The notes under the pieces: model-generated
What the model saw: the letters and a program-made list of their open reading frames with translations, nothing else
The model's database searches: none
Told to the model about the DNA's origin: nothing
Assembly: GCF_014287475.1 (NCBI RefSeq)
Contig: NZ_JACOPF010000002.1
Location: 620,001 to 684,000 of the forward strand
Length of the DNA stretch: 64,000 nt
Direction: 5' to 3'
Origin: Mediterraneibacter hominis
GTDB taxonomy: Bacteria; Bacillota; Clostridia; Lachnospirales; Lachnospiraceae
Translations under genes and position numbers: made by a program
Shown here: positions 1-8,933 of the stretch, one piece after another
Position numbering within the stretch: position 1 is the stretch's first letter
Layout of the letters: each line of letters begins with the position of its first letter

Positions 1-66
1 AACGGCAGGGTATCCAAAATGGAGATCAATGAAAATCCGGTGTCAATAGATGAAATTGAATGGTAG
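1..66 (+). CDS. ABC transporter ATP-binding protein, C-terminal end only
   Basis: Only the last 21 codons are inside the window, ending in TAG at 64-66 with the tail PVSIDEIEW. Tails of this kind are usual in ATPases that work with FtsX/MacB-type permeases. The permease gene starts about 10 bases downstream, so the two probably form one operon and one transporter. The ATP-binding motifs lie outside the window, so the assignment rests on the tail and the neighbour. Confidence 0.6.
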   Translation, partial: NGRVSKMEINENPVSIDEIEW

Positions 67-75
67 GTTGTTTTG

Positions 76-3000
76 ATGAACAGAAAAGCATTGAGAAAAG
101 ATTTTTATATGGAAGTCAGACGCAGCTTGGGCCGTTTTCTGTCTATCTTTTTCATTGTGGCGATTGGCGTTGCGTTTTTTTCGGGTATCCGTTCAGCGGA
201 GCCGGATATGCGGGTGTCAGGAGACGCTTATTTTGATGAGAAAAATCTGATGGATATCCAGGTTGTCAGTACACTGGGGCTTACAGAGGACGACGTCCAT
301 GCACTGGAAAAGGTAGAGGGAATCGAAGCAGTAGAGGGCGGGTATTCGGCAGATGCGCTCTGTACAGGGAATGAAAATGAAAGCGTTGTACATATCTCTT
401 CTATCCTGCCGACAATGAACAAGGTGCAGGTGGAGGAAGGACGGCTTCCGAAAGCAGCAGATGAGTGTGCGGTAGATGTGGATTTTCTGGAAGCCGGTGA
501 ATATAAAATTGGAGATAAGATTACATTCCGTTCGGGGACGGAGGATGCGATTACAGATACATTGCAGACAGATACTTTTACAATTGTAGGTGCAGTCAGC
601 AGTCCATGTTATATTTCCTTTCAGAGAGGCAGCACGACCATTGGCACAGGGAGTGTAGATGGATTTGTCAGTGTACCGGCAGACAGCTTTGATATGGATG
701 TATATACAGAACTGTATGCATCGGTAGAAGGGGCAAAGGCATTGACTGCGTTTACTTCCGCATATGATGACCGGGTGGGAGAAGTGACAAGCCGTGTGGA
801 GGAGATAAAAGAAGGACGTGAAGCTGCTCGGTATCAAGAGGTGATAGATGAGGCGAATTCCCAACTGGAAGAGGCGAAGGAAGAGTTGGAAGAGGCACAG
901 TCCGAAGCAGAAGAACAGCTTGCGGAGGCAGAGCAAGAGCTGGAGGACGGGCAAAGTCAGATAGATAGTGCAAAGGCGGAGATAGAGAATTCTTTGAATC
1001 AGCTTGCAGCTTCGGAAAGTGAGCTGACGGCAAAGCAAGGGGAAATTGACAGTGCAAAGGCAGAACTTGTCTCCAGACAGTCGGAGCTGGACGCGGCGAA
1101 AGCAGCATTAGAGACACAAAAAACTGCGTTAGAGGCAGGAAACATTACAAAAGACGAGACCTATCAGGCAGCCTACCAACAAGGGTATAATACGGCATTA
1201 TTGCAGGCATACGAAGCGGCAGACGCAGAATTAAATACACAGGCGGCAAGGATTGAGAGCGTCATCACTCAGTTGAAAGAAGAGATTCAGGCATTAGAAG
1301 AAGCAGGAGATACTGGTGAAAAGCTGGAAGAATTAAAAACACAGCTCGCAGTGCAGGAGGCAGCCCTTGCGCAGATAAATAGTGATGCCTTTAGAAGTAC
1401 GGTAAAGGAACAGGCAAAGGAAGAGTTAGATGCTGCTTTTCCCGAACAGTTTCATGAGCAGTACCGACAGCAGGCATTGGAGCAGGTAAATGGGTATCTT
1501 TCTCAACTAGACACCGGACAGAGTCAGATCGATCAGGCGCAGGCACAGCTCGTCTCCGGACAGGAGCAGCTTGACAGCGGCTGGGCACAGATTAGTCAGG
1601 CAAAAGCACAGCTGGCAGCCGCACAGGAAGAAATTGCAGAAAAAGAGCAGGAGCTTATCGAGGGCCTAAGTGAGTATGAGCAGGGAAAAACAGAGGCAGA
1701 AGAACAGCTCACAGAAGGAGAAAAGAAGATACAGGAGGCAGAAGATGAGATTGGAAAGATTGAACATGCGAAATGGTATGTCAATGACAGGAATGATGCG
1801 ATAACAGACTATTCCGGTTATGGGGACAATGCGGACAGGATGCGGGCAATCGGGGAAGTCTTCCCTGTTTTGTTTTTTCTGGTTGCAGCGCTAGTCAGTC
1901 TGACGACTATGACTCGCATGGTAGAGGAACAGAGGACATTGATTGGTACACTGAAGGCGCTTGGATATGAGCGTCATTCAATCGCGGGGAAATATCTGGG
2001 CTATGCGTTTCTGGCTACGGTCGGAGGCTGTACGGCGGGTGTGCTGATCGGAGAGAAGATACTGCCGTATATTATCATTACAGCCTATGGAATTATGTAT
2101 ACGCATATGGACATTGTTCTGGTTCCTTATAATCTTTCTTATGCAGCGGCGGCTTCGGCAGCAGCTTTGGTCTGCACGATGGGGGCTGCGTTCTTTTCCT
2201 GTTTCAAAGAATTAAGAGAGCAGGCGGCGGAGCTGATGCGTCCGCCGGCGCCGAAGCAGGGAAAACGAGTTTTGCTGGAGAGGCTGACGTTTATCTGGAA
2301 AAGATTAAGCTTTATATGGAAAGCAACGGTGCGTAATCTCGTACGATATAAAAAGAGGTTTTTTATGACTGTATTTGGTATCGGAGGTTCGATGGCGCTT
2401 CTGCTTGTGGGATTTGGGCTTCAGGATTCAATTTTTAATATTGGAGTGCTGCAATATGAGAAAATACAATTATATGATGGAAATGTAATATTAAATGAGG
2501 AGGCGGACGCCGGGGAAAAGCAGGAGGTATATGATTCGCTCCAGGCAGACAGCCGGACGGACAGGACAGCAGAGAATCTTCTGACACAGGTAAAAGTACA
2601 CAACGGAGAGAATAAAGGAGAGGTGTACTTAAATGTGCCGGAAAATACAGAAGATTTTTCCGAGCTGATGGTTTTTGAAAACCGGGTGACAAAGGAAAGA
2701 TACAGCTTGGACAATGACGGCGTGATTTTGACAGAAAAAATGGCTAAGACACTGGATGTAGAAGCAGGCGAAACAATAGAGATACAAGATGACGTCAAAG
2801 GGGAGATTCCGGTAAAAGTAGAAAGCATCTGTGAGAATTACATGGGGCACTATCTATATATGACTTCAGAGTTGTATGCCAAGCTATATGGAAAAGAACC
2901 GGAGTATAACGCAGTATATTTTAAGACACAAGATGGAACAACAAAACAGGCACAGGGAATCGGAGAAGAAATACTGGAAAATCCAGGCGCTTTGAGTGTC

Positions 3001-3450
3001 AGCTATACAACAGATATAGAGAGTCAGTTGGACGATATGCTGGGAAGCCTGGATATTGTGATTGTTGTACTTGTAATTTCCGCCGGAATGCTTGCCTTTG
3101 TTGTACTGTATAATCTGAATAATATCAACATTACAGAACGTAAGAGGGAACTGGCGACGCTGAAGGTGCTTGGATTTTATGACAAAGAAGTCAGTGCCTA
3201 TGTGTATCGTGAAAATATCATTCTGACGGTGATAGGCGGTATATTCGGAATGATACTGGGGAACATTTTACATCAGTTCATCATTGTAACGGTAGAAATT
3301 GAATCTGTCATGTTTGGAAGAAATATTAATATTAGCAGTTTTATCTATAGTTTTCTGATAACACTTGCATTTTCTTTCTTTGTAAACGGTGTTATGTATT
3401 TTAAACTGAGAAGAATTGACATGGTGGAATCGTTAAAAAGTGTAGAATGA
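76..3450 (+). CDS. FtsX-type ABC transporter permease with large extracellular coiled coil
   Basis: This is a membrane subunit of an ABC export or mechanotransmission system, about 1124 residues. A first membrane helix lies at about residues 21-40. An outside domain follows and includes a long Ala/Glu/Gln-rich coiled coil at about 245-560. An FtsX four-helix unit sits at about 590-730. A second extracellular domain (about 800-985) and a second FtsX helix set at the C-terminus complete it. A TTG lies directly before the ATG at 76; the ATG is the likelier start. It follows the ATPase gene, and a response regulator and sensor kinase follow 21 bases after its stop, which suggests a sensor-controlled transporter as in peptide-antibiotic resistance systems. 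The substrate is unknown. Confidence 0.85.
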   Translation: MNRKALRKDFYMEVRRSLGRFLSIFFIVAIGVAFFSGIRSAEPDMRVSGDAYFDEKNLMDIQVVSTLGLTEDDVHALEKVEGIEAVEGGYSADALCTGNENESVVHISSILPTMNKVQVEEGRLPKAADECAVDVDFLEAGEYKIGDKITFRSGTEDAITDTLQTDTFTIVGAVSSPCYISFQRGSTTIGTGSVDGFVSVPADSFDMDVYTELYASVEGAKALTAFTSAYDDRVGEVTSRVEEIKEGREAARYQEVIDEANSQLEEAKEELEEAQSEAEEQLAEAEQELEDGQSQIDSAKAEIENSLNQLAASESELTAKQGEIDSAKAELVSRQSELDAAKAALETQKTALEAGNITKDETYQAAYQQGYNTALLQAYEAADAELNTQAARIESVITQLKEEIQALEEAGDTGEKLEELKTQLAVQEAALAQINSDAFRSTVKEQAKEELDAAFPEQFHEQYRQQALEQVNGYLSQLDTGQSQIDQAQAQLVSGQEQLDSGWAQISQAKAQLAAAQEEIAEKEQELIEGLSEYEQGKTEAEEQLTEGEKKIQEAEDEIGKIEHAKWYVNDRNDAITDYSGYGDNADRMRAIGEVFPVLFFLVAALVSLTTMTRMVEEQRTLIGTLKALGYERHSIAGKYLGYAFLATVGGCTAGVLIGEKILPYIIITAYGIMYTHMDIVLVPYNLSYAAAASAAALVCTMGAAFFSCFKELREQAAELMRPPAPKQGKRVLLERLTFIWKRLSFIWKATVRNLVRYKKRFFMTVFGIGGSMALLLVGFGLQDSIFNIGVLQYEKIQLYDGNVILNEEADAGEKQEVYDSLQADSRTDRTAENLLTQVKVHNGENKGEVYLNVPENTEDFSELMVFENRVTKERYSLDNDGVILTEKMAKTLDVEAGETIEIQDDVKGEIPVKVESICENYMGHYLYMTSELYAKLYGKEPEYNAVYFKTQDGTTKQAQGIGEEILENPGALSVSYTTDIESQLDDMLGSLDIVIVVLVISAGMLAFVVLYNLNNINITERKRELATLKVLGFYDKEVSAYVYRENIILTVIGGIFGMILGNILHQFIIVTVEIESVMFGRNINISSFIYSFLITLAFSFFVNGVMYFKLRRIDMVESLKSVE

Positions 3451-3471
3451 CATAAGAAAGATGGTGAGATT

Positions 3472-4152
3472 ATGGAAAGAGCAAAAATTTTGGTTGTAGA
3501 TGATGAGAGCAGGATGCGCAAGCTGGTAAAAGATTTTCTCGTCAGAGAAGGGTATATTGTGCTGGAGGCAGGAGATGGCGTAGAAGCAATGGATATTTTC
3601 TATGAGGAGAAAGACATTGCACTGGTGATTCTGGATGTTATGATGCCTAAAATGGACGGCTGGCAGGTATGCAGGGAGATTCGGGAAGAATCAAAGGTAC
3701 CGATTATTATGCTGACGGCACGTTCAGAGGAACGGGATGAATTACAGGGATTCGAATTAGGGGTGGATGAATATATATCCAAGCCCTTTAGTCCGAAGAT
3801 TCTGGTGGCCCGTGTGGGAGCTATTTTAAGGCGCACGATGGGAAGCGCCGCGGGAGAGCTGCTCGAAGCCGGCGGTATCGTGGTGGACAAAGCAGCACAT
3901 ATTGTAAAGCTCGACGGACAGGTGACAGAGCTGAGCTTTAAGGAGTTTGAGCTGCTTGCATATTTTATGGAAAATCAAGGAATTGCGCTGTCACGTGAGA
4001 AGATTTTAAACAATGTATGGAATTATGATTATTTTGGAGATGCACGGACGATTGATACGCATGTAAAAAAACTGCGCAGTAAGTTAAAAGATAAGGGAGA
4101 GTATATCAAAACGATTTGGGGAATGGGCTATAAATTTGAGGTAGAAGAATGA
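3472..4152 (+). CDS. OmpR/PhoB-family response regulator
   Basis: A two-component transcription factor of 226 residues. The receiver domain (about 1-118) has the acidic pair DD at 10-11, phosphoacceptor Asp55 in LVILDVMMP, and the conserved Lys in SKPFSP. The winged-helix DNA-binding domain (about 128-225) ends in the typical WGMGYKFE. Its stop overlaps the start of the kinase gene by four bases (ATGA), so the two are translationally coupled. It probably controls the upstream ABC transporter (inference from position). Confidence 0.95.
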   Translation: MERAKILVVDDESRMRKLVKDFLVREGYIVLEAGDGVEAMDIFYEEKDIALVILDVMMPKMDGWQVCREIREESKVPIIMLTARSEERDELQGFELGVDEYISKPFSPKILVARVGAILRRTMGSAAGELLEAGGIVVDKAAHIVKLDGQVTELSFKEFELLAYFMENQGIALSREKILNNVWNYDYFGDARTIDTHVKKLRSKLKDKGEYIKTIWGMGYKFEVEE

Positions 4153-5741
4153 AATGGTCAATCAGGAGCCAGATTACTGCTATTTTTATTGGACTGATTG
4201 TATTGATTCTGGCAGGAATGTTTGTAATCAATTCTGGATTTCTAGGGCAGTATTACGTAGCGCACAAGGAAAAAGACCTGGTGGATACCTATGAGGTGAT
4301 TGACAGGGCTCTTTCAGATGGAAAATTTACATCTGAAAGTGTAAAAGATAAGGTATTGAATCAGTCAGAGAAGACAAATATTGATATTTCTATAATGGAT
4401 ACAGCAGGAGGAAATATTATCTTTTCTACTATCAAGGACGAAAGAGGGCTGCTGTTTGGCAGAATGCTGGGCTATTTCTTTGATAAAAATCAAGGGGACG
4501 GGATTGTGCTGGAAAGTACAGATGCATATCAGATTTTAAAAGCGACAGATACGGCAAACAAGACGGATTATCTGGAGATGTGGGGATATTTTTCAGACGG
4601 TTCTTTTTTTACGATGCGTAGTCCCCTGGAAAGTATCCGGGAAAGCGCGAGTCTGGCAAATAAATTTCTGATTTATATGGGACTTACAGGAATTGTGCTG
4701 GGAGGAATTTTAGTCTGGTTTTTCTCTAAAAAGATTACAAAGCCGGTTTTAGAGCTCGCAGAACTGTCAAGGAAGATGGCAAATCTGGACTTTAATGCAA
4801 AATATACAAGTGGAGGGAGTAACGAAATCGGAGTTCTGGGAGAGAGCTTCAATATCATGTCGAAACGTCTCGAAAAGACGGTATCAGAATTAAAGAGCGC
4901 AAACAATAAGCTATTAAAGGACATTGAACAGAAGGAAAAAATCGAAGATATGCGCAATGAATTTCTGGGAAATGTCTCCCATGAGCTAAAGACGCCTATT
5001 GCGCTTATTCAAGGCTATGCAGAGGGGCTGAAAGAGGGGGTAAATGACGATCCGGAAAGTCGTGAATTTTATTGTGATGTAATTATGGACGAGGCAGGGA
5101 AGATGAACCAGATGGTGAAAAATCTTCTGACGCTGAATCAGTTAGAGTTCGGATCTGATGAATTGGAGTTTGAACGGTTTGATATAGTGGGACTGATACG
5201 CGGAGTAATAGCAAGCTGTGATATCCTGATTCAGCAGGCAGAGGCGTCGGTATCCTTTGTAGCAGATTCCTCTGTCTATGTTTGGGCAGATGAGTTTAAA
5301 ACAGAGCAGGTAGTGCGTAATTATCTGACGAATGCGATTCATCACGTGGAAAATGAGAAACGGATAGAAATCCGTGTGCTTCCAAAACGGGATACAGTCA
5401 GGATCACTGTATTTAACAGCGGAAAGCAGATTCCTAAGGAGGATGTCTCAAAGCTGTGGGACAAGTTTTACAAAGTGGACAAGGCGCATACAAGAGAGTA
5501 TGGAGGGAACGGAATTGGTCTGTCGATTGTAAAGGCGATCATGGAATCTTTCCATCAGGCATATGGAGTACAAAATTTTGACAATGGAGTGGAATTCTGG
5601 TTTGAATTGGAACCAGACGTAAGCATAAAGAGCGAAGACTGCGTTAAAAATGAACATTACGGACAGGAGAAGAAAGATGGAGCTGTGGAAGGCCAAGCTT
5701 TACATGAAAAGGGAAATGAGGTAAAATACGAAGAGCTTTAG
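4149..5741 (+). CDS. Membrane sensor histidine kinase
   Basis: The partner of the preceding response regulator, 530 residues. It has membrane helix 1 (about 10-28), an extracytoplasmic sensor region (about 30-172), helix 2 (about 173-193), a HAMP linker (about 194-247) and a HisKA domain with the phosphorylated His278 in NVSHELKTP. An HATPase_c domain follows with the G-box GGNGIGLSIV. About 40 mostly charged residues follow the ATPase domain. The large extracellular loop argues for a direct ligand rather than sensing only through the transporter. Confidence 0.95.
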   Translation: MKWSIRSQITAIFIGLIVLILAGMFVINSGFLGQYYVAHKEKDLVDTYEVIDRALSDGKFTSESVKDKVLNQSEKTNIDISIMDTAGGNIIFSTIKDERGLLFGRMLGYFFDKNQGDGIVLESTDAYQILKATDTANKTDYLEMWGYFSDGSFFTMRSPLESIRESASLANKFLIYMGLTGIVLGGILVWFFSKKITKPVLELAELSRKMANLDFNAKYTSGGSNEIGVLGESFNIMSKRLEKTVSELKSANNKLLKDIEQKEKIEDMRNEFLGNVSHELKTPIALIQGYAEGLKEGVNDDPESREFYCDVIMDEAGKMNQMVKNLLTLNQLEFGSDELEFERFDIVGLIRGVIASCDILIQQAEASVSFVADSSVYVWADEFKTEQVVRNYLTNAIHHVENEKRIEIRVLPKRDTVRITVFNSGKQIPKEDVSKLWDKFYKVDKAHTREYGGNGIGLSIVKAIMESFHQAYGVQNFDNGVEFWFELEPDVSIKSEDCVKNEHYGQEKKDGAVEGQALHEKGNEVKYEEL

Positions 5742-5756
5742 TGAGGTGTGAGGAAC

Positions 5757-6362
5757 ATGATTGCGATAATTGATTATGATGCAGGAAATATAAAGAGCGT
5801 GGAGAAAGCGCTTATCCATTTAGGGCAAGAAGTAATCGTAACAGGAGAGAAGGAACAGATTGAAAAGGCGGACAAAGTGATTCTCCCCGGCGTGGGCGCG
5901 TTTGGAGACGCAATGAAGAATCTAAGGCAGAGCGGACTGGACAAGGTGATCCGGGAAGTCGTTGACAGGGGGACTTTTTTCCTGGGTATCTGCCTGGGGC
6001 TGCAGGTTCTGTTTGAGAGCAGTGAAGAAGCACCGGGAGTAGAAGGACTTGGTATCCTGGAAGGAAAAATTTTACGGATTCCGCAGAAAGAAGGTTTGAA
6101 AATTCCACATATGGGGTGGAATTCCCTTTGTCTAAAAAACGAAGGGAGGCTTTTTAAGGGAGTAGAGGAAGGTGCGTTTGTGTATTTTGTACATTCCTAT
6201 TATCTGAAAGCGGCAAATGAGAAGATTGTGAAGGCTTCTGCGCAGTATGGCGTGTCTATTGACGCATCTGTAGAACAGGGCAGTCTGTTTGCGTGTCAGT
6301 TTCATCCGGAGAAAAGCAGTGAAGCAGGCTTGAGGATACTGAAAAATTTTGTGGAGCTTTAA
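5757..6362 (+). CDS. hisH: Imidazole glycerol phosphate synthase, glutaminase subunit HisH
   Basis: A class I glutamine amidotransferase of about 201 residues. It supplies ammonia to HisF for making imidazole glycerol phosphate and AICAR in histidine synthesis. The nucleophile is Cys79 in GICLGLQ, and the His-Glu pair lies in FHPEKS near residue 182. Start ATG 5757 follows a GAGG ribosome binding site; an in-frame GTG at 5748 overlaps that site and is less likely. It starts 15 bases after the kinase stop and is followed by hisF after 15 bases, with no other his genes in view. Confidence 0.93.
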   Translation: MIAIIDYDAGNIKSVEKALIHLGQEVIVTGEKEQIEKADKVILPGVGAFGDAMKNLRQSGLDKVIREVVDRGTFFLGICLGLQVLFESSEEAPGVEGLGILEGKILRIPQKEGLKIPHMGWNSLCLKNEGRLFKGVEEGAFVYFVHSYYLKAANEKIVKASAQYGVSIDASVEQGSLFACQFHPEKSSEAGLRILKNFVEL

Positions 6363-6377
6363 CAGGAGGCGGAGGCT

Positions 6378-7139
6378 ATGTTTACAAAAAGAATTATCCC
6401 CTGTCTGGATGTCCATGCAGGAAGAGTTGTAAAAGGAGTAAACTTTGTAGATTTAAAAGATGCTGGAGATCCAGTGGAGATTGCCAGGGCCTATGATACA
6501 GCAGGGGCAGATGAACTTGTGTTTTTGGATATTACAGCATCGTCTGACGCACGGCAGACGGTGGCAGATATGGTAAGAAAAGTGGCGCAGTGCGTGTTCA
6601 TTCCATTTACAGTGGGCGGAGGAATCCGCACGGTGGAGGATTTTCGCGTTCTGTTAAGGGAAGGGGCAGACAAGATTTCGATCAATTCTTCTGCGATTCA
6701 GACCCCGGAACTGATACAGGATGCCGCGGAAAAATTTGGCAGTCAGTGTGTGGTGGTCGCGATTGACGCGAAGAAAAGAGCAGACGGAAGCGGCTGGAAT
6801 ATCTACAAAAACGGCGGAAGGATTGATGTAGGTATAGATGCGGTAGAATGGGCGCAGAAAGTGGAGGCGTTAGGAGCAGGTGAGATACTTCTTACAAGCA
6901 TGGACTGTGATGGAACAAAGGCGGGATATGATTTAGAATTGACGCGTACAATTGCGGAGCATGTGTCGATCCCGGTGATTGCTTCTGGAGGCGCGGGGCA
7001 GCTTAAACACTTTAAAGAAGCTCTGACAGAAGGAAAAGCAGATGCGGCGCTGGCAGCCTCGCTGTTTCATTATAAGGAGCTTGAAATACGGGAGGTAAAA
7101 GAGTATTTGAGAAAAGAAGGGGTTTCTGTCCGTCTATAG
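6378..7139 (+). CDS. hisF: Imidazole glycerol phosphate synthase, cyclase subunit HisF
   Basis: A (beta/alpha)8-barrel enzyme of 253 residues that uses ammonia from HisH to close the imidazole ring of PRFAR. Both catalytic aspartates are in place: Asp11 in IIPCLD and Asp130 in VVAIDAKK. The phosphate-binding loops TVGGGIRT and ASGGAG are also present. The ribosome binding site is AGGAGGCGG. The length is normal. The gene pair stands apart from the rest of a his operon. Confidence 0.95.
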   Translation: MFTKRIIPCLDVHAGRVVKGVNFVDLKDAGDPVEIARAYDTAGADELVFLDITASSDARQTVADMVRKVAQCVFIPFTVGGGIRTVEDFRVLLREGADKISINSSAIQTPELIQDAAEKFGSQCVVVAIDAKKRADGSGWNIYKNGGRIDVGIDAVEWAQKVEALGAGEILLTSMDCDGTKAGYDLELTRTIAEHVSIPVIASGGAGQLKHFKEALTEGKADAALAASLFHYKELEIREVKEYLRKEGVSVRL

Positions 7140-7221
7140 TGCAAAAAAGACAGGCTTCTATATAGAATCATCTCATAAGGCTATACAACAGAAAAATATA
7201 TAAGGGAGGAACAAGAACGGC

Positions 7222-7893
7222 ATGGCAGGATTAAATGGCGACTGGTATGAAGCGCTGAAAGAAGAATTCAAAAAGCCCTATTATAAAAAACTATTTGAAA
7301 CAGTAAATCAGGAATATAAAACAAAGAGGATTTTTCCGCCGGCAAAGGACATATTCAATGCATTCCATCTCACACCGCTTCACGATGTGAAAGTTGTGAT
7401 CCTTGGACAGGATCCATATCATAACTATGGACAGGCGCATGGACTATGCTTTTCAGTGCAGAAAGGAGTAGCAATTCCTCCTTCGCTGGAAAATATTTAT
7501 CAGGAGCTGCATGATGACCTGGGATGTACAATTCCGCATCATGGCTGCCTGACAAAGTGGGCCCAGCAGGGGGTGCTGATGCTCAATACAGTGCTGACTG
7601 TAAGGGCGCACCAGGCAAATTCCCATCGCGGGATTGGCTGGGAAGAATTTACAGACGCGGCAATTCTCGCACTGAACAGGCAGGAGCGACCGATGGTGTT
7701 TATTCTGTGGGGCTCTCCGGCACAGAGAAAGAAACGGATGCTGCGCAATCCGAAACACTTGATATTAGAGGCTGCACATCCAAGCCCACTTTCTGCATTC
7801 AGAGGCTTTTTTGGCAGCCGGCCATTTAGTCAGACAAACCGTTTTCTAGAAGAACATGGTATAGAACCGATTGACTGGCAGATAGAAGATTAA
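7222..7893 (+). CDS. ung: Uracil-DNA glycosylase, family 1
   Basis: A 223-residue base excision repair enzyme that removes uracil from DNA. The water-activating motif GQDPYH (Asp64, His67) and the minor-groove loop HPSPLSAFRGFFGS are intact. ATG 7222 is preceded by AAGGGAGGA. About 80 bases separate it from hisF. A perfect hairpin terminator directly follows its stop codon and is shared with the convergent deoC. Confidence 0.96.
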   Translation: MAGLNGDWYEALKEEFKKPYYKKLFETVNQEYKTKRIFPPAKDIFNAFHLTPLHDVKVVILGQDPYHNYGQAHGLCFSVQKGVAIPPSLENIYQELHDDLGCTIPHHGCLTKWAQQGVLMLNTVLTVRAHQANSHRGIGWEEFTDAAILALNRQERPMVFILWGSPAQRKKRMLRNPKHLILEAAHPSPLSAFRGFFGSRPFSQTNRFLEEHGIEPIDWQIED

Positions 7894-7949
7894 AAAACTC
7901 CTTTGAGAAGAAGGATAGCATGAAAGTTTTCTTCTCAAAGGAGTTTTTT
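7892..7949. terminator. Bidirectional intrinsic terminator between ung and deoC
   Basis: A perfect 21-bp inverted repeat lies between the convergent genes: 7892-7912 (AAAAAACTCCTTTGAGAAGA plus one more A) pairs with 7929-7949. The A-run at one side and T-run at the other give a U-tail in both directions. It ends both ung and deoC transcripts. Confidence 0.93.
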
Positions 7950-7967
7950 ATATGGCATCTTTCATTT

Positions 7968-8603
7968 TTATAGCAGAATCACTCCATTGCCGGCGCCGAT
8001 TCTGTCAGCCCCTGCTGCGATTAATTCTTCTGTAAATGCGCGGGTGCGGATACCGCCGCTTGCCTTTACCTGTAAACGATCCCCAACTGTTTCTTTCATC
8101 AGTTTTATATCTTCTATGGTTGCTCCACCTGTGGAAAAGCCAGTGGAAGTCTTGACAAAAGCTGCTCCCGCTTCCTCGGAAAGCTGGCATGCTTTTCTTT
8201 TCTCCTCCTCTGTCAAAAGGCAGGTCTCAATTATGACTTTGACGATCGCCGGTTTGGAGGCGTCTACTACCGCTTTAATATCATCTCTTACAAAATCCCA
8301 GTCTTTATCTTTCACAGCGCCGATATTGATAACCATATCGATTTCAGAAGCGCCTGCTTTTACAGCTTCTGAGGCCTCAAAAGCTTTTGCGGATGTCATC
8401 ATAGCGCCCAGAGGGAAGCCGACAACACAGCAGGTTTTGACATCTGTTCCCTTTAGCTCTGAAGCGACAAGTGTAGCATGGCAGGTATTTACGCAGACAG
8501 ACGCAAATCCATGCTCTTTAGCTTCCTGGCAATAACGGATGATCGTTTCTTTCGTAGAATCTGCTTTTAACATAGTGTGATCGATTTTCTTTGCAATATT
8601 CAT
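7968..8603 (-). CDS. deoC: Deoxyribose-phosphate aldolase
   Basis: A class I aldolase of 211 residues that splits 2-deoxyribose 5-phosphate into glyceraldehyde 3-phosphate and acetaldehyde during deoxynucleoside breakdown. Schiff-base Lys151 is in FVKTSTGF, and the second lysine, Lys180, in VKASGGIR. Start 8603 is chosen because GGAGGAG stands at the right distance; the open frame extends seven codons further up without a site. It is divergent from the sugar kinase operon, and the shared 330-bp spacer carries operators. Confidence 0.95.
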   Translation of the reverse strand: MNIAKKIDHTMLKADSTKETIIRYCQEAKEHGFASVCVNTCHATLVASELKGTDVKTCCVVGFPLGAMMTSAKAFEASEAVKAGASEIDMVINIGAVKDKDWDFVRDDIKAVVDASKPAIVKVIIETCLLTEEEKRKACQLSEEAGAAFVKTSTGFSTGGATIEDIKLMKETVGDRLQVKASGGIRTRAFTEELIAAGADRIGAGNGVILL

Positions 8604-8717
8604 TATTCTCCTCCTGTATTCCATAAATAAATTTAGATAATGGTACGTATTTTGGTTCTGTACTGACAGATGCCCTAATTTATGATTATTATACCATAGA
8701 CAAAACAGAAAAACAAC

Positions 8718-8731
8718 TGAAACCGCTTTTA
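8718..8731. promoter_or_regulatory. LacI/CcpA-type operator (cre-like), deoC side
   Basis: TGAAACCGCTTTTA fits the catabolite response element consensus TGWAANCGNTNWCA with one mismatch. Its first 12 bases are the exact reverse complement of 8871-8882 in the second operator. It lies about 115 bp upstream of the deoC start. It could bind CcpA or the LacI-family protein encoded at 14324. Confidence 0.5.
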
Positions 8732-8739
8732 TTTTTTGT

Positions 8740-8750
8740 TGGGGGGGGGT
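8740..8750. repeat. Homopolymeric G tract in the deoC/sugar-operon spacer
   Basis: Nine consecutive G residues (8741-8749) occur in an otherwise AT-rich divergent spacer, between the two operator-like sites. Such tracts are prone to slipped-strand length change. The rest of the 330-bp spacer holds the two operators and the kinase promoter. Confidence 0.7.
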
Positions 8751-8825
8751 ATAGTAAAAATATACAAAAAATAATATAAAATTATATGAAAATTGACGTT
8801 TTGATGAATAATATTGAGTTTTAGA

Positions 8826-8854
8826 TTGACTATATTGGGTTTAAATGGTATGGT
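8826..8854 (+). promoter_or_regulatory. Promoter of the sugar operon
   Basis: TTGACT (8826-8831), a 17-base spacer, then TATGGT (8849-8854). The predicted transcript start is near 8861, just before the perfect operator at 8869-8882, so a bound repressor would block elongation or clearance. This is a prediction from sequence only. Confidence 0.5.
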
Positions 8855-8868
8855 TGACTTAATAAAAA

Positions 8869-8882
8869 TGAAAGCGGTTTCA
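8869..8882. promoter_or_regulatory. LacI/CcpA-type operator (perfect cre match) in sugar operon leader
   Basis: TGAAAGCGGTTTCA is a near-perfect palindrome and an exact match to the cre consensus TGWAANCGNTNWCA. It sits about 8 bases after the predicted transcript start, a roadblock position. With the inverted related site about 150 bp upstream it could support looping. Confidence 0.65.
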
Positions 8883-8933
8883 AAAATGTTTCATAGAAAC
8901 AGAACAGAAATTAAAAAAACGGGAGGGTGCAAA

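Noticed and set aside
217..1038. Minus-strand open frame of 273 codons inside the permease gene
   Set aside because: Antisense of an Ala/Glu/Gln-rich coiled coil, which gives Leu/Cys/Phe-rich shadow frames; no start signals.
8814..8933. N-terminal extension of the sugar kinase
   Set aside because: These 40 codons contain the promoter and the operator, and the true start at 8934 has a ribosome binding site and the family's N-terminus.
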